A DNA stretch of 8,770 bases, from NCBI GenBank assembly GCA_937924555.1, contig CALDSN010000237.1, forward strand, positions 1-8,770. The letters run 5' to 3'. Below are positions 1 through 6,734 of this stretch, piece by piece (the first letter of the stretch is position 1; each line of letters opens with the position of its first letter). The notes under the pieces are model-generated. The model saw nothing but the letters and a program-made list of their open reading frames with translations, ran no database searches and was not told the DNA's origin. Source of the DNA: an uncultured bacterium (lineage in GTDB: Bacteria; Cloacimonadota; Cloacimonadia; Cloacimonadales; Cloacimonadaceae). Both the position numbers and the translations under genes were made by a program.

Positions 1-12
1 CCGAAGCATATG

Positions 13-1254
13 CTAAGCATGAGTTAAATTATACTTCTTGCGAAGGATGAATATTATCACCACACTGATCATAGAGAGAACTCCGGCAATCAGCAGAGAA
101 AGAGTATAGCTTCCGGTTATATCTCGTAGGTAAGCTCCACCTTGGATGGCAAATGCACCAAATCCATAAGCTGTAAAAAGCAGCCCATAATTAACACCCA
201 TATGTTCCACACCGAAGCACTCAGAGGTTAAAACCGGATAGAGAGCTAGCGATGCTCCAATTCCGAAGCCAAGCATCGTGGATGCTATCAACAAGGTTGA
301 AAAGCTGCTTATCAGAAATGGAAACAAGAGGAATACGCAAGCTTGAAAGAAGAAAACGACACCCAATACTGTGGGGACACCAAGCTTATCGCTGATGTAT
401 CCTGATAATGGACGACTTAGACCATTAGCCAAAGCGAAGAAAGAAATGGGGATGGAAGCCCTGCTGACTGTAAGCCCAATAACCTCATAACCAAATGAAG
501 GAAGGATGCCGATGATGAGCAGAGAACCATAGATTGAGAAAAGAAAGGAAAGCCACATCATCCAGAAAAGGGAAGTATGAAGCATTTGTTTGGGGGGTAA
601 GTTAGCTCTTACCATGCCGGTAGCATCAGGAAGATGCATGGCACCAAAGATATGCATATGCCATTGATCGGTGGGGAATACCACCAATCTGGAGGCTATT
701 AGAGTTACAACATAAGTCACAACCGCTATCCATAGAAAAGTGCCGTCAATGCCGAAAGAGGGGATGATGTAACGGGCTTTTAACGGAGCAAAAATGAAGG
801 AAGCCAAGCCAAAACCCATAACCCCCAAGGATACGGCCAAGCCGGGATAATCAGGATACCACCGGCGTATGGATGGGGCTACGCAGGAGTATGTTAAACC
901 GCACGCTGTTCCGCCAAGCACTCCATATGTGATAATGAGCCATATCGGGTGATTCACCACGTGCAAGAATGCACTTAGTGAATTTGCCAAAAGGAATAGA
1001 AAAGCTCCTATGATAATTAGCTTTTGTGTGCCGTACTTCTCTTGTAGTTTCCCGGCGGGTAACATTGTGATTGAGAACACAATCATGAACACCGAAAGAG
1101 GTAACATGGTGATAAACTTGCTCCAACCGAAGTGACTGCCTAAGGGCTCAACAAATACACCCCATGAATATGAAAGACCTCCCATCATGCTGACGAGAAA
1201 CCCACCCAGCACAACTGTCCATCTTCTTCCCAATATTGGTTGCTCTGCTTGCAT
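13..1254 (-). CDS. MFS transporter, oxalate/formate antiporter (OFA)-like
   Basis: This 413-residue inner-membrane carrier has about twelve hydrophobic segments, starting with one at residues 12-34. The loop after TM2 (AGKLQEKYGTQK, 67-78) and the equivalent loop in the second half (SGYISDKLGVPT, 284-295) are the two copies of MFS motif A. The stretch around 115-150 (CGLTYSCVAPSIRRWYPDYPGLAVSLGVMGFG is its core) and the segment 355-382 ending in RDITGSY resemble the OFA family, which exchanges small carboxylates such as oxalate and formate. The true substrate cannot be read from sequence; another monocarboxylate is equally possible. The ATG at 1254 is preceded by AAAGGAGA and leads directly into TM1. 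The stop is TAG at 13-15. It lies 142 bases after the thyX stop and may have its own promoter, so it may not belong to the upstream operon. MFS membership is secure, the OFA subfamily fairly likely, the substrate unknown. Confidence 0.9.
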   Translation of the reverse strand: MQAEQPILGRRWTVVLGGFLVSMMGGLSYSWGVFVEPLGSHFGWSKFITMLPLSVFMIVFSITMLPAGKLQEKYGTQKLIIIGAFLFLLANSLSAFLHVVNHPIWLIITYGVLGGTACGLTYSCVAPSIRRWYPDYPGLAVSLGVMGFGLASFIFAPLKARYIIPSFGIDGTFLWIAVVTYVVTLIASRLVVFPTDQWHMHIFGAMHLPDATGMVRANLPPKQMLHTSLFWMMWLSFLFSIYGSLLIIGILPSFGYEVIGLTVSRASIPISFFALANGLSRPLSGYISDKLGVPTVLGVVFFFQACVFLLFPFLISSFSTLLIASTMLGFGIGASLALYPVLTSECFGVEHMGVNYGLLFTAYGFGAFAIQGGAYLRDITGSYTLSLLIAGVLSMISVVIIFILRKKYNLTHA

Positions 1255-1257
1255 ACA

Positions 1258-1265
1258 TCTCCTTT
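1258..1265 (-). promoter_or_regulatory. Ribosome binding site of the MFS gene
   Basis: On the minus strand AAAGGAGA precedes the ATG at 1254, with four bases between GGAG and the start codon. This is slightly short spacing but a strong anti-16S match, and it supports the chosen start. A second ATG at 1258-1256 overlaps the site but is out of frame. Confidence 0.65.
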
Positions 1266-1276
1266 AACGTTTAAAG
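1262..1276 (-). repeat. Imperfect 15-base palindrome before the MFS gene
   Basis: The minus strand reads CTTTAAACGTTAAAG. CTTTA pairs with TAAAG around a five-base loop, and the right arm runs into the Shine-Dalgarno site. It could be a small operator near the predicted transcription start or a weak hairpin at the ribosome binding site. It is short and AT-rich, so it may mean nothing. Confidence 0.2.
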
Positions 1277-1282
1277 CAAATC

Positions 1283-1311
1283 AGGATAAGCAATTATCAA
1301 TAACGTTTCAA
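1283..1311 (-). promoter_or_regulatory. Candidate sigma-70-type promoter for the MFS gene
   Basis: Reading the minus strand, TTGAAA (1311-1306) matches five of six bases of the -35 consensus. It is followed after exactly 17 bases by TATCCT (1288-1283), which matches four of six bases of the -10. Transcription would begin near 1276, about 20 bases before the start codon. This is consensus matching in an AT-rich gap, so chance is a real alternative, but its position in the only intergenic space above 100 bases makes it plausible. Confidence 0.35.
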
Positions 1312-1396
1312 GGATCAGCTATACTACAATATTTGTCAAGACCAGAGTTCATCAACCTCACAGAATATTCATATGAGCTTGGCAAATTAGCTGGAA

Positions 1397-2827
1397 TTAG
1401 AACAGGTTTACTCCTGAAGCGTTATAATCGCTTTTCCCGCAGAGAAAACTTGCTGCATGAGGGGCAGACTTTTGCAGATATGCTTGCATGGCATTGGATA
1501 GGTCTCTTATCTCCCACTGGGCATGTTTATCTGAACGCAGCCGCACAAAATGATATATCTCACGTAAGTTCATCTTGGCAAATACTGAGAGGATAGAGGC
1601 ATTGATTCTGCAATACGGTGCTAAACTACTCAGTTGTTGGGGTAAAGAATAAGCAAAATCTGTCGCGGTTGCAGCTAAACTTTCCCAGCTCTCTGCTCTA
1701 TCGATGGACTTGATGCTCTCGGGTATTTTAATGATGGAGGAATTGCCACCTTTGCGAAGCATGGTGCTAAACCTATGACGTTTGAATTGAGCCCAACAAC
1801 ATTCACTCATGGTTAACTCGAAACAATAATCTATGGTTTCGAAAGCTCTGGGGAGTTTGTGCCAAGCTTTTAGATTAGCGAAAACCTGTTGCCACAATTG
1901 TTGTTTGATCAAGCGTGGGAGATGGCAGACGGTCTCTTTTGTTTCATTCCAATCAAGTTCTCCCTGTTGATATATTATAGCCGTAAGAATCTGGTCGTCG
2001 GGATTGTTGGGACTATTTAGAATCTTCAGTTTGTTTTCCAAATCCAGCTCTTCAAGCCAAGGTAATTCCTGCTGAAGAAAACCTGTGTATCCAACCTTCT
2101 CCAAATTGATATTGCCAAGATACCCATCATCTTGAACATAACGAATAAGTGAAGGAGTTATTGATGATACACTTGTGTAAAGTGCATCGCGGAGTTCAGC
2201 AGCCTCAGCAAGAGGATTCTTTGCCAAACGGCGGAGAAGATTCTCCAAACTGCGGGCATTGATGGTAACACCCATTTGCGTCTTGGCAGAAAGGGGAAGA
2301 ATGTATCTCGCATCTTCTTTCGCAAGTGCCTCGCGGTCTCTGCTTTTCATGTTAGGATATTGGGCTTTATAGAGATCATTGAGTGAGTTAAAACTAAGTT
2401 CATATTCAGCGAAGAGGCTATCCATAAGGTGCTTGTATTGCTTTTTAACTTTCGGGTATTTGTTTAACTCATCCGGAACAACATAGTCCCTTGAGAAAGT
2501 AACATATCGCTGAGATTTCTCGGTGAAAGAAGCAACTCTGCTGCGTTGAACTGTCTCTGTTAGAAGTCTTGATATCCCTATCAAATCGAGGTTAAAAACA
2601 GCATGCTCAGCAACAGAACTATGCCCCATTTCAAAGATTATGTTGGTATTGGATGCTCTTGCCTTGCCAATTTCCGAAACAGCCTCTTTCCTAAGCTCTG
2701 TAACGTCCTTACTACTTCTGCTTATCCTGGCATAGGCAGCGGAAAGTACTTCAGGACTGGCGGTTTCTTTGTCCAGTTTATCTATCAGGGACTTATCAAT
2801 GTTATATCCGGCGATTAAAACCTTCAC
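1397..2827 (-). CDS. thyX: Tandem-domain ThyX-family (flavin-dependent thymidylate synthase-like) protein
   Basis: ThyX makes dTMP from dUMP using FAD, NADPH and methylene-tetrahydrofolate. Ordinary ThyX has about 220-250 residues in one domain; this protein has 476 and carries two ThyX-like halves. The N-terminal half (about 60-215) has the EH pair at 74-75, a near-complete signature at 95-108 (RSRVASFTEKSQRY against RHRxxSxNExSxRY), the DARYILP strand at 172-178 and the INARS motif at 189-193. It lacks the LRxDxHAQWE segment that should follow. The C-terminal half (about 325-465) has an intact RHR at 350-352 but has lost the rest of the signature, and it keeps LRSDKHAQWEIRDL at 430-443. The halves therefore look complementary. 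The start is GTG at 2827, with AGGA seven bases upstream and a typical opening MKVLIAGYN; no nearby ATG fits. It follows deoC by 14 bases. ThyX family membership is firm; thymidylate synthase activity is inferred and could be altered. Confidence 0.85.
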   Translation of the reverse strand: MKVLIAGYNIDKSLIDKLDKETASPEVLSAAYARISRSSKDVTELRKEAVSEIGKARASNTNIIFEMGHSSVAEHAVFNLDLIGISRLLTETVQRSRVASFTEKSQRYVTFSRDYVVPDELNKYPKVKKQYKHLMDSLFAEYELSFNSLNDLYKAQYPNMKSRDREALAKEDARYILPLSAKTQMGVTINARSLENLLRRLAKNPLAEAAELRDALYTSVSSITPSLIRYVQDDGYLGNINLEKVGYTGFLQQELPWLEELDLENKLKILNSPNNPDDQILTAIIYQQGELDWNETKETVCHLPRLIKQQLWQQVFANLKAWHKLPRAFETIDYCFELTMSECCWAQFKRHRFSTMLRKGGNSSIIKIPESIKSIDRAESWESLAATATDFAYSLPQQLSSLAPYCRINASILSVFAKMNLREIYHFVRLRSDKHAQWEIRDLSNAMQAYLQKSAPHAASFLCGKSDYNASGVNLF

Positions 2828-2841
2828 GAGGATGTCCTATT

Positions 2842-3615
2842 CTACAATAAAGCACTTACACTTGATGCGCCGATTCTGCTAGCTCCTGCTGAAAGCATAG
2901 AAAGGGCTGCTTCACGATCACGGATTCCACCGGATGCTTTAACTCCAAGTTTTGGCCCCACTACATGACGCATAAGAGTAATATTATATGTTGTCGCTCC
3001 TGCAGTGCCAAAACCGGTGGATGTTTTAACATAATCAGCTCCCGCTTTTTTAGCAATAAGGCAGGAAATGATGATTTGCTCTTCGCTTAGGTAACAGGTC
3101 TCCAGGATAACCTTCAACAAAGCACCCTTCGCTATACAAAGCTTGGCTGCTTCATTAATGCTTTGAAAGTTGGTATCAATATCCCCAGATAATATAGCAC
3201 TTAGATTCTGCACCATATCTACTTCATCCACTCCGCTATATAGCACTGCTTCTGTTTCTTTGGTAATTGCCTGCACAGAGGATGCCCCTAAGGGGAAGTT
3301 TATAACCGTGCAAGATTTAACACTCGGGATAAGTCTTTGTTTTACCTGAGGGATGAAATGAGAATTAATACATACAGAGGCAGTGTCATATTCATTAGCC
3401 ATGTCGCACAGCTTGTGAACGTCTTCGTCAGTAGCAGTGGCTTTGAGGACAGTAGCATCAATAACAGAGGCAATGCCTTTCGCTGGGTCATAGACATTAT
3501 CGGCATGAGTTGCCCTGCATATATGGCAGTTTAGACAAACTTGATGTGCGCCTCCACACTGGCAAGGTTTGTTATCACCAAACAATTCAAGAGCTATTTC
3601 GAGTATGCTTTTCAT
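2842..3615 (-). CDS. deoC: Deoxyribose-phosphate aldolase with Cys-rich N-terminal extension
   Basis: DeoC is a cytosolic class I aldolase that cleaves 2-deoxyribose 5-phosphate to glyceraldehyde 3-phosphate and acetaldehyde in deoxynucleoside breakdown. The TIM-barrel landmarks are present: VDEVDMVQN at 129-137 (the catalytic aspartate is D133), VKTSTGF with the Schiff-base lysine K197, and GVKASGGIR with the second catalytic lysine K226. VCINSHFIP at 81-89 matches the usual VCI..RFIP region. The common IDHTLL motif reads IDATVL here, with His replaced by Ala. The first 50 or so residues are an extension holding CQC (18-20) and CLNCHIC (27-33), a CxC...CxxCxxC pattern with nearby histidines that suggests a bound metal or Fe-S cluster. 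I chose the ATG at 3615 (257 residues) because AGGAG lies five bases upstream. A GTG two codons earlier overlaps that site. The gene begins eight bases after rlmN. Confidence 0.93.
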   Translation of the reverse strand: MKSILEIALELFGDNKPCQCGGAHQVCLNCHICRATHADNVYDPAKGIASVIDATVLKATATDEDVHKLCDMANEYDTASVCINSHFIPQVKQRLIPSVKSCTVINFPLGASSVQAITKETEAVLYSGVDEVDMVQNLSAILSGDIDTNFQSINEAAKLCIAKGALLKVILETCYLSEEQIIISCLIAKKAGADYVKTSTGFGTAGATTYNITLMRHVVGPKLGVKASGGIRDREAALSMLSAGASRIGASSVSALL

Positions 3616-3620
3616 AATCA

Positions 3621-3625
3621 CTCCT
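3621..3625 (-). promoter_or_regulatory. Ribosome binding site deciding the deoC start
   Basis: AGGAG on the minus strand sits five bases before the ATG at 3615 and overlaps the last two bases of the rlmN stop codon. The in-frame GTG at 3621 shares its first base with this site, so it cannot be the start served by it. Confidence 0.75.
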
Positions 3626-4685
3626 AGTTTTTGTTTATTCTAAGTTGTCCGCAAGCTCCATAAACATCCGCTCCTCTACTTTTGCGCAGGGTAATGGCTT
3701 GTGGCAATGTTTGAGCTTGGTGCATGAAGTCATCCACTTGTTGTTGTGTGGGGGCAGTGTAACCTTGACTGGAACCGGGGTTTAATGGAATAAAGTTTAT
3801 CTTGCAAGAAATGTCACCCACGAACTTACGAAGAGCATTGAGATCTTCTTTTCCCATATTTTCTCCGGCTATAAGGATATATTCAATGGTTATGCGAAAG
3901 TTGCTCTTCCTTAGGTAATAAAGCATGGCTTGCTTAAGCTCATTAAGAGGGTATTTCTTGTTTATTGGCATGAGCACATCTCTTTTAGCATCAATTGCAG
4001 AGTTTAACGAGATAGCTAACTTGGACTTTACCCCACTATCGGCAAATCTGATGATTCCGGGAACAACCCCACAGGTAGAGACCGTTGTGCGACGAGGGCT
4101 GAATGCAAGAGTATTATCAGCTTGGATTATACGTAAAGAGTTAAGTACATTATCCAAGTTGTCCATAGGTTCACCCATACCCATAAACACTAAGTTAGTA
4201 ATATGGGGAAGAGCTTCTCTTTTTATTGTAACTGAGGGCTTTTGATCTTGGTCTTTGCATGCTCTGTTTCCATGTAAAATCTGAGTTACAATCTCATCGC
4301 TCGTTAAATTGCGGATCATTCCCATCTGTGCTGTGGAACAAAAGGTGCATTTACGGGCACAACCAACTTGAGATGAGATGCAAAGAGTATTCTTCTTTCC
4401 TTCGGGGATTAGAACTGATTCAACTTGCTGTTTGTCAAACAACTGAAGGCGAAACTTTACAGATCCGTCCTTAGATTGAAGCCTTGCTGCTACCTCAGGG
4501 AAGTAGCAAGAATAATTCTCCGTAAGGTATTGCTTGAAATCAGCAGGAAGATTGCTCATTTGTGCAGGTGAAAAAACCTGATGTTTGAATATCCAGTCAA
4601 TCAGTTGCTTACTTCGGTAAGCTGGAAAAGTTTCTGAGAGCTCTTTGGTCAGATCATCCGGGCTTATACCAAAGATATTTAGCAT
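3624..4685 (-). CDS. rlmN: Dual-specificity RNA methyltransferase RlmN
   Basis: RlmN is a radical-SAM enzyme that methylates C2 of adenine at A2503 of 23S rRNA and A37 of some tRNAs. At 353 residues it has the normal family length. An N-terminal RNA-binding region (about 5-95) precedes the catalytic barrel. TLCISSQVGCARKCTFCSTA (100-119) carries the CxxxCxxC cluster at C109, C113 and C116. C102 and C345 (in GACGQL) are the two catalytic cysteines of the ping-pong mechanism, corresponding to E. coli C118 and C355. FMGMGEPMDN (167-176) is the SAM-binding GxGEP motif. A polar stretch at about 140-160 between the cluster and this motif looks a little longer than in E. coli. The ATG at 4685 lies inside the end of the upstream ricT-like gene (7-base overlap ATGCTAA) and only a weak GGA lies upstream, which points to translational coupling. 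Identification is secure. Confidence 0.97.
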   Translation of the reverse strand: MLNIFGISPDDLTKELSETFPAYRSKQLIDWIFKHQVFSPAQMSNLPADFKQYLTENYSCYFPEVAARLQSKDGSVKFRLQLFDKQQVESVLIPEGKKNTLCISSQVGCARKCTFCSTAQMGMIRNLTSDEIVTQILHGNRACKDQDQKPSVTIKREALPHITNLVFMGMGEPMDNLDNVLNSLRIIQADNTLAFSPRRTTVSTCGVVPGIIRFADSGVKSKLAISLNSAIDAKRDVLMPINKKYPLNELKQAMLYYLRKSNFRITIEYILIAGENMGKEDLNALRKFVGDISCKINFIPLNPGSSQGYTAPTQQQVDDFMHQAQTLPQAITLRKSRGADVYGACGQLRINKN

Positions 4686-5518
4686 TGTTCTAATTCCGGA
4701 ACACTTATTACATCCAACTTGTTGAACTCGTTAATATCTAGGTCTTGGATGCTACCTTCATCATTGGTTAATAATATGTGCTTGGATAGAACATCAATGC
4801 GAACTACCAGCATTTTGCTTCCCTTGTAGTTTACGCAGGTGCCAATGAGCGGGAAATCCTTAGCTTCCTCAACATAGAAATCCTCTTCGAAGTTCAAGCA
4901 GCATAGAAGTCGTCCACAAGGTCCTGATATTTTTGATAGGTTGCCTGCGAGGTTTTGATCTTTTGCCATTTTAATGGTAACCTGGTTGAACCGCTTTAGA
5001 AAACTGCCACAGCAATATTGGTTACCGCACATCCCGAATCCGCCAAGTCTGCGCGCTTCGTCTCTTCCCGTAGTTTGATGTAATTCGATTCTTGTGCGGA
5101 AAACAGTTGCCAGTTCTCGGACGAATGTGCGAAAATCTATGCGTCCTTCAGCAGTGAAGAAGAAAGTAAGTTTATTACCATCAAACTGGAAGATGGTTTC
5201 TATAAGCTTCATATCAAAGGGATACCTCTCTAATATGGATAGAAAGGTATTAGAGGCTTTTTGTTCCTCATTACCAATATTCTTTAGTTTATCCAAATCA
5301 TCTTCATTAGCTTTGCGTCTAATACTATAGATCTTTGAGGTTTGAGATTCGGAATCAATATCTTCATCACTGATGCTAAGGTGAACTACTTGGGCGATAT
5401 CATCACCACGTTCCACTTCCACAATTATCAAATCTTCAGGTTGGATGTCCAAACCTGCCGTGTTCTTGTAATAGCCCAGCCGTCCAGTTCTGAACTCAAC
5501 TTCTATAAAATCTTGCAC
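4679..5518 (-). CDS. ricT: PSP1-domain protein, RicT/YaaT family
   Basis: This 279-residue cytosolic protein belongs to the PSP1/RicT family. In Bacillus subtilis RicT joins RicA and RicF in a complex that binds 4Fe-4S clusters and steers RNase Y mRNA processing; the role outside Firmicutes is less clear. Family landmarks are VEVERGDDIAQVV (33-45), the core at 113-136 with KLTFFFTAEGRIDFR, RDEARRLGGFGMCG (152-165), and two cysteine clusters, CGNQYCC (164-170) and CGRLLCC (201-207), separated by the invariant-looking IKMAKDQNL (182-190). The first cluster has NQ where many members have R plus a small residue. The C-terminal 50 residues form a variable extension. The start is GTG at 5518, 23 bases inside the upstream gene, with GGAG six bases before it; no better ATG exists. 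Neither RicA nor RicF is visible here. The family call is secure; equivalence of function is inferred. Confidence 0.92.
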   Translation of the reverse strand: MQDFIEVEFRTGRLGYYKNTAGLDIQPEDLIIVEVERGDDIAQVVHLSISDEDIDSESQTSKIYSIRRKANEDDLDKLKNIGNEEQKASNTFLSILERYPFDMKLIETIFQFDGNKLTFFFTAEGRIDFRTFVRELATVFRTRIELHQTTGRDEARRLGGFGMCGNQYCCGSFLKRFNQVTIKMAKDQNLAGNLSKISGPCGRLLCCLNFEEDFYVEEAKDFPLIGTCVNYKGSKMLVVRIDVLSKHILLTNDEGSIQDLDINEFNKLDVISVPELEQC

Positions 5519-6734
5519 TTAAATCTCCATTACATATTTGATTGAATAGCACTCTTTCTGTTTCAGATAGCTCTAAATGTCGTCTCTGTTTAACTATGGA
5601 TGCTGTTTCGTAAAATGCTGATATGCGATAAGGGGTGAGATTGTCAGCTTCTCCCCAAGAAAAGTCTGGAATAAAATCCGTGATTAAGTCGCTCCCCCAA
5701 AGGTTGCACCCAATACCAATAACAGCACCGGTGTTTATGCTGCAATTGATGCCAATCTTGCTGTGGTCGCCGATTACACAACCGAGAAATGGGGTCGATG
5801 ATGTTACTTTGGCTCTCTGAGGATATGAATAATATGCTACGTTTTTATAAGTGTTCTTAAGATCACTATTGTTCGTGTCAGCTCCAATATTCACCCACTC
5901 GCCAACATAGGCGTGACCCAAGAAGCCATCATGTTGTTTATTGGAGTATGCTTGAATTATACTGCCTTCAATTTCTCCCCCCACCTTACATACAGGACCG
6001 ATGGATGTGTTTCCGTAAATCTTTGCGCCTATTTTCACAATTGATTTCTTACCAATGTAAAGAGGCCCACACAGAACGGCATTGGGCATTATCTTCACAT
6101 CTTCATCGAGGACGATGGGACCCTCAGAGGCATCCAAAATGACACCTGGACTAAGCTTGACTCCCTCGGCAATCCATATATTGTAAGGATGAAGAACAGT
6201 TACTCCCAACTCTGTATCAAAGTAATTGTCCTTATCATAGAAATAATGCTCAAAGTCCCAAACAAGCATTCGGGCATTATCATGTATCAAATCAGCGTTA
6301 CTTTGATACAGACCAATGTCTGTAGGAATTATCTCAATCATGTTCGAGATAATGGGCTGACAATTCTTTTGAAATAGATCAACATCATCTGAACAGAACA
6401 CACCTGCCACAAGATCTTTCCCATTGTAAAGAACTTGCCTTGGTTTTAAGGATTTTATCGCCTTGATAGAATCCTCATTAATAACAACTCTCGAGTTTAT
6501 GTATAAGCCGGTCTGGGGATGTTTCCGGTTCACAATCCAGTCAGGATGTCGTTCTGTATATAATTCTTCCAGATAGGTGTTTATGATAATACAAGTTGAT
6601 TCAGAGTTCCCAAATATACTTTCCAATCTCTGTCTCAGCTTCAAAATGCCACAACGCAAATCTCCAACACTACGGGTGAATGTCAAAGGTAGGAAATTCG
6701 CGAAATGACCGTCATCAAACGTTATTAGTCGCAT
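5496..6734 (-). CDS. GlmU-like sugar nucleotidyltransferase/acetyltransferase, alternative bacterial form
   Basis: This is probably the alternative form of GlmU, which supplies UDP-GlcNAc for peptidoglycan and surface glycans. The N-terminal part (1-175) opens with ITFDDGHFANFLPLTFTR (4-21) and VGDLRCGI (23-30), the hallmark of the alternative family. The usual GlmU loop LAAGxGTRM is absent. From about 176 to 350 the chain is a left-handed beta-helix acyltransferase domain of imperfect hexapeptides, with HAYVGEWVNIGADTNNSDLK (274-293) as its best diagnostic stretch. A helical tail follows. An upstream ATG would add 26 residues, but the ATG at 6734 (412 residues) has AAGGA nine bases before it and begins exactly where family homology begins. 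It overlaps the glycosyltransferase gene by 20 bases and the ricT-like gene by 23. The reaction and substrate are inferred from family; another sugar nucleotide is possible. Confidence 0.85.
   Translation of the reverse strand: MRLITFDDGHFANFLPLTFTRSVGDLRCGILKLRQRLESIFGNSESTCIIINTYLEELYTERHPDWIVNRKHPQTGLYINSRVVINEDSIKAIKSLKPRQVLYNGKDLVAGVFCSDDVDLFQKNCQPIISNMIEIIPTDIGLYQSNADLIHDNARMLVWDFEHYFYDKDNYFDTELGVTVLHPYNIWIAEGVKLSPGVILDASEGPIVLDEDVKIMPNAVLCGPLYIGKKSIVKIGAKIYGNTSIGPVCKVGGEIEGSIIQAYSNKQHDGFLGHAYVGEWVNIGADTNNSDLKNTYKNVAYYSYPQRAKVTSSTPFLGCVIGDHSKIGINCSINTGAVIGIGCNLWGSDLITDFIPDFSWGEADNLTPYRISAFYETASIVKQRRHLELSETERVLFNQICNGDLSARFYRS
5525..5528 (-). promoter_or_regulatory. Ribosome binding site of the RicT-family gene
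   Basis: GGAG on the minus strand lies six bases before the GTG at 5518, inside the coding sequence of the preceding nucleotidyltransferase gene. It supports the overlapping GTG start. Confidence 0.65.

Larger units (their letters stand above)
1255..1396. other. Intergenic gap between thyX and the MFS gene
   Basis: This 142-base stretch is the only sizeable non-coding space in the window. It holds the candidate promoter, the near-palindrome and the ribosome binding site listed separately. I see no GC-rich hairpin followed by a T run after the thyX stop, so no intrinsic terminator is supported and readthrough into the transporter is possible. I see no small RNA or tRNA fold. Confidence 0.6.

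Noticed and set aside
1285..1298. GATAA-TTGC-TTATC hairpin after thyX as a terminator
   Set aside because: The stem is five mostly A-T pairs with no T run after it, too weak for an intrinsic terminator.
1334..1339. Perfect TTGACA on the minus strand as a -35 box
   Set aside because: No -10-like hexamer stands 16-18 bases downstream; the sequence at 17 bases is GATCCT.
1240..1596. Plus-strand open frame of 118 codons spanning the intergenic gap
   Set aside because: It mostly lies antisense to the end of thyX and the start of the MFS gene, has no recognisable domain, and the thyX C-terminal motifs on the other strand are clearly real.
3616..3621. GTG start two codons upstream for deoC
   Set aside because: Its first base is part of the AGGAG site that serves the ATG at 3615 with ideal spacing.
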